From positions 227,617-291,616 of the forward strand of contig VXAI01000116.1 of NCBI GenBank assembly GCA_013399305.1: DNA of 64,000 nucleotides, given 5' to 3'. The translations under genes were made by a program, and so were the position numbers. Of the stretch, positions 61,264 through 64,000 are shown one piece after another. The first letter of the stretch is position 1; every line of letters starts with the position of its first letter. The stretch comes from Rostratula benghalensis. Its lineage: Eukaryota; Chordata; Aves; Charadriiformes; Rostratulidae. Under the pieces are notes generated by a model. That model did not search any database. It was not told where the DNA came from and saw only the letters and a list, made by a program, of their open reading frames with translations.

Positions 61264-64000
61264 TATATTTTAAAACAATTTAATATTTAAACATCATAGA
61301 AAAACAAAAAAACCCCACAACAACCCATATTTGTGAAAAGTGGCACACTAACATGTTATATCCAGAGAAAAACATAAATAGGTGTATGGTAATAAACAGT
61401 AAATATGTTTCAAGAGCCAAGAAAGTAGAATTTAAAGATTTTCTAGATTCATAAAACACAACTCAGGATTTTAGAAATCAACTTTGCCAATGGATTTCAC
61501 ATTCTAAGGACTGCAAGCATGAATCAAGATTCAACAGTACCAAATGTCTTGATTGTACACATGCAGCTATATCTTTCTTTGATTAATTGAAAATGTGGGG
61601 TGCTTTTTTTAAAAAAAAGTCTCTCTAATACTATTGCCTTTATCCCTAAATACCCCCTCACATTAGACTTGCTTTTCTTAAAATTATCAGGAAGATACTA
61701 AGCTATCTCCAGATACCTATCTGGGAAGAGTAGGTGGTAATTGTGATGTTAAACAAACAATTGTTATTTTGAAACAGCTTCATCATTCTGAGTACCATGT
61801 TCTTTAACTGCTATATTGCAAATTTTATTTTTAATGAATCTAGTTTCAGGGTTACACACATATCATTTCCAACAGAAATTTCTTGCTGTGGAATTTCAAA
61901 GCTTTTAAGTTACTAAAATCGCATGTCTTTTTATATTTGCTATAGATATAATACAGCACAGTAATTTCTTTGAGGCAACTATGTTCCTCTGAATTCAAGG
62001 CTTTGCTGCAACCAGTAGAGTCAAATCTGAGTGTCTTTCAGAATTTTCTTCTGCAATCTACCCCAAACTGAAAAAAAAGTTAGCAAACCATTTGATTTAC
62101 TGATTGTATACCTATGCCAGTGACCACAAAACATGAAACTTAAATTTTACTTTTGCATGTAATGTTTTAGTGTAGAGATTAAAAGATAACATTGTTTTCC
62201 TACTCTATGAGTTCTTCATAAAGAACTGTATGCATTTTACTATGTTATATGAATGATGAAATCCTTACACAAGAGAGCTCTCAAACAGTGGGCAAGAAGT
62301 ATAGAAAACCCTATTATTTCTAATGAATGGACTAGTAATCGAGTTAATAAATGGGAAAAATTCATTATCTTTCCTGTTCAGGAGATGAATTTAATTCTAT
62401 ATTCTTGTAACTAAAAGCAGGCATTTTTTTATTAACTTCCCATCATTCCGGTCAATTTGCAAAGAAAAATTATTTTCACTCTTTTTTTTTAGTTTATAGT
62501 GCAGATTTCTGCATGTAACTGTTGGGACACAAATTACCTCCAGAGTATATGCAATGTAGGACAAAAATTTCTTGTTCTGAAGTGAATTCATCAACAAGGT
62601 TTCTCTGAACTTTAAATCCCTAACTCAAGGGCAGAATTCCACCTAAATTCATGCTGGAATCCTTTATGATCTCTTTGTAAGATACCTTGATTTTATAAAA
62701 TCTCTAACAAAGACTAACTTGACTCCAGATTTCAATTAAGATTCATAGTCTTGGCCAACCAGTTCGATAAGTAACTACATTTAGTAATGTAATTGTAAAT
62801 AAAAAAAATTCTCCTTATGATACTATTTGATTATCATTCCTTAGAATTATATCTTGCTTCATGACAAGGAGCAAATGACAATCCAGTAATAAACAGCAGC
62901 TGAGAAAAGAACTTACAAATATTTTTGGATGTCATCTTTGATATTTTTAAAATTTGTCTTGGTTCACAATGAAATAATGTTACTTCAGGTAAGCAGAATT
63001 TTATGAAAGTGACAGATTGATTTAAAATTTTCTTTTTTATTTTGAAGGGTTTAAGAATTGTATTACAAATACATTGAAGGAGATTTTTAAACAAAAAAGT
63101 ATCACTGAAGAATACTGCCATCTTTCACTCAGAGGAGGCAGAAAAAAAGATGTCAGCTACTTCAGTCAAAAATGAAAATATTTTAAAAATCAGCAGCTGC
63201 ACTTTCCTTAAAAATTTTGATGTGATAAAATAAATAGTAATTGTATATGTATAATGTTCATATATTATACATTTTTATATAAATGCATACAGGTATATGC
63301 ACAATTCTCTCTATTTCTCATTATTAAAGCCTTTATGTTTGTTCTTAGCAGATGTATTATTTTGCGTTTTTTTCAAAAATTGAAATAGAAATGCTAGCGT
63401 AATCCCAGCCCCCACAGGTTCCAATTATTCACACTTTACATTTAAGAAATAGCAGTTTAATCTAGTATATGTAGAACAGTTTAGAAATTATCTTAAAACT
63501 GAATTTCTGGATTCTAGATTACCAACAACATTTTGAAATTATTCAGGCTTTGCACTGTCAATGCAGGCCGAGAATACTTTGAGCACTTAGTGGCATTTTT
63601 CCATAATTCTACCTTGGGCATGTCTCTGCATCTTTTGAACAAACTTTCAAATGAACAGGCTTGAGTAATGCAGAGCCTATTTGAAAGTCAATATAAAGTC
63701 TTCATGCTCCATTACTTGTGTTTCAGTGGGCACAGTTAATCAGATCAGGAAACAGAAATAGAGAAATAGAGATTTAATTGACTAGGCGTAAACAGGCACA
63801 CAGGTCAAAATTCAAACTCTAACTTTGCAATGCAATGGTGGAAATTTTAGAAAACTGCAGACACTCCAAGAACCTCTTAAACACAAAATTAAACAAGTAT
63901 TGACTTTTCCTAAATTACTGGATATATTTAATTGCTAAATTATTACCAACCCACGTGCCACATTCAGAGAAGCATATGAAAATAAGACTAGAAGGTATGT

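Larger units (their letters stand above)
55591..64000. other. Unique AT-rich non-coding sequence
   Basis: No mobile element, RNA gene or recognisable protein. Contains a 23-A tract (57421-57443), a GTCT microsatellite (58294-58324), short AT palindromes (61252-61263; 61603-61619) and very AT-rich sequence near 63220-63310. Open frames are at most about 95 codons and look like chance. Confidence 0.6.

Overview
The window looks like a piece of a bird nuclear chromosome. The main evidence is five CR1-type LINE fragments, some ending in the typical CR1 3' tail built on the 8-mer ATTCTGTG. Apart from these and short simple repeats, almost all of the sequence is single-copy and fairly AT-rich. Low interspersed-repeat content dominated by CR1 is usual for birds; crocodilians and turtles also carry CR1 but normally in denser repeat landscapes. 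The species cannot be told from the sequence.

I find no host protein-coding gene, rRNA, tRNA, CRISPR array or CpG-island promoter that I can support. The window is best read as intergenic sequence or the inside of a very long intron. All open frames longer than about 100 codons either lie in CR1 or show no recognisable protein family.

Layout. 1-1800: a plus-strand CR1 that runs off the left edge and retains a broken reverse transcriptase. 1801-34600: mostly unique sequence with poly-A/T tracts, small tandem duplications (26.6 kb and 31.9 kb), a possible ancient DNA-transposon remnant (25.0 kb) and a few places with splice-like or homeodomain-type motifs. 34602-34800: an old minus-strand CR1 tail. 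About 38600-39463: a plus-strand CR1 3' end holding the longest open frame of the window (245 codons). 40035-41705: a minus-strand CR1 with two large internal deletions, framed by a 23-bp near-perfect direct repeat that looks like a target-site duplication. 41729-64000: unique AT-rich sequence with microsatellites and one further minus-strand CR1 tail at about 55.33-55.59 kb.

Nothing in the window forms a working gene system. Every CR1 open frame is disrupted by stops, frameshifts, deletions or changed catalytic residues. The most distinctive observations are the long target-site duplication around the 40-kb CR1, that copy's two nested deletions, the convergent CR1 pair at 38.6-41.7 kb, and a 95-bp exon-like cassette at 44.68 kb with branch point, pyrimidine tract, acceptor and donor all in place.
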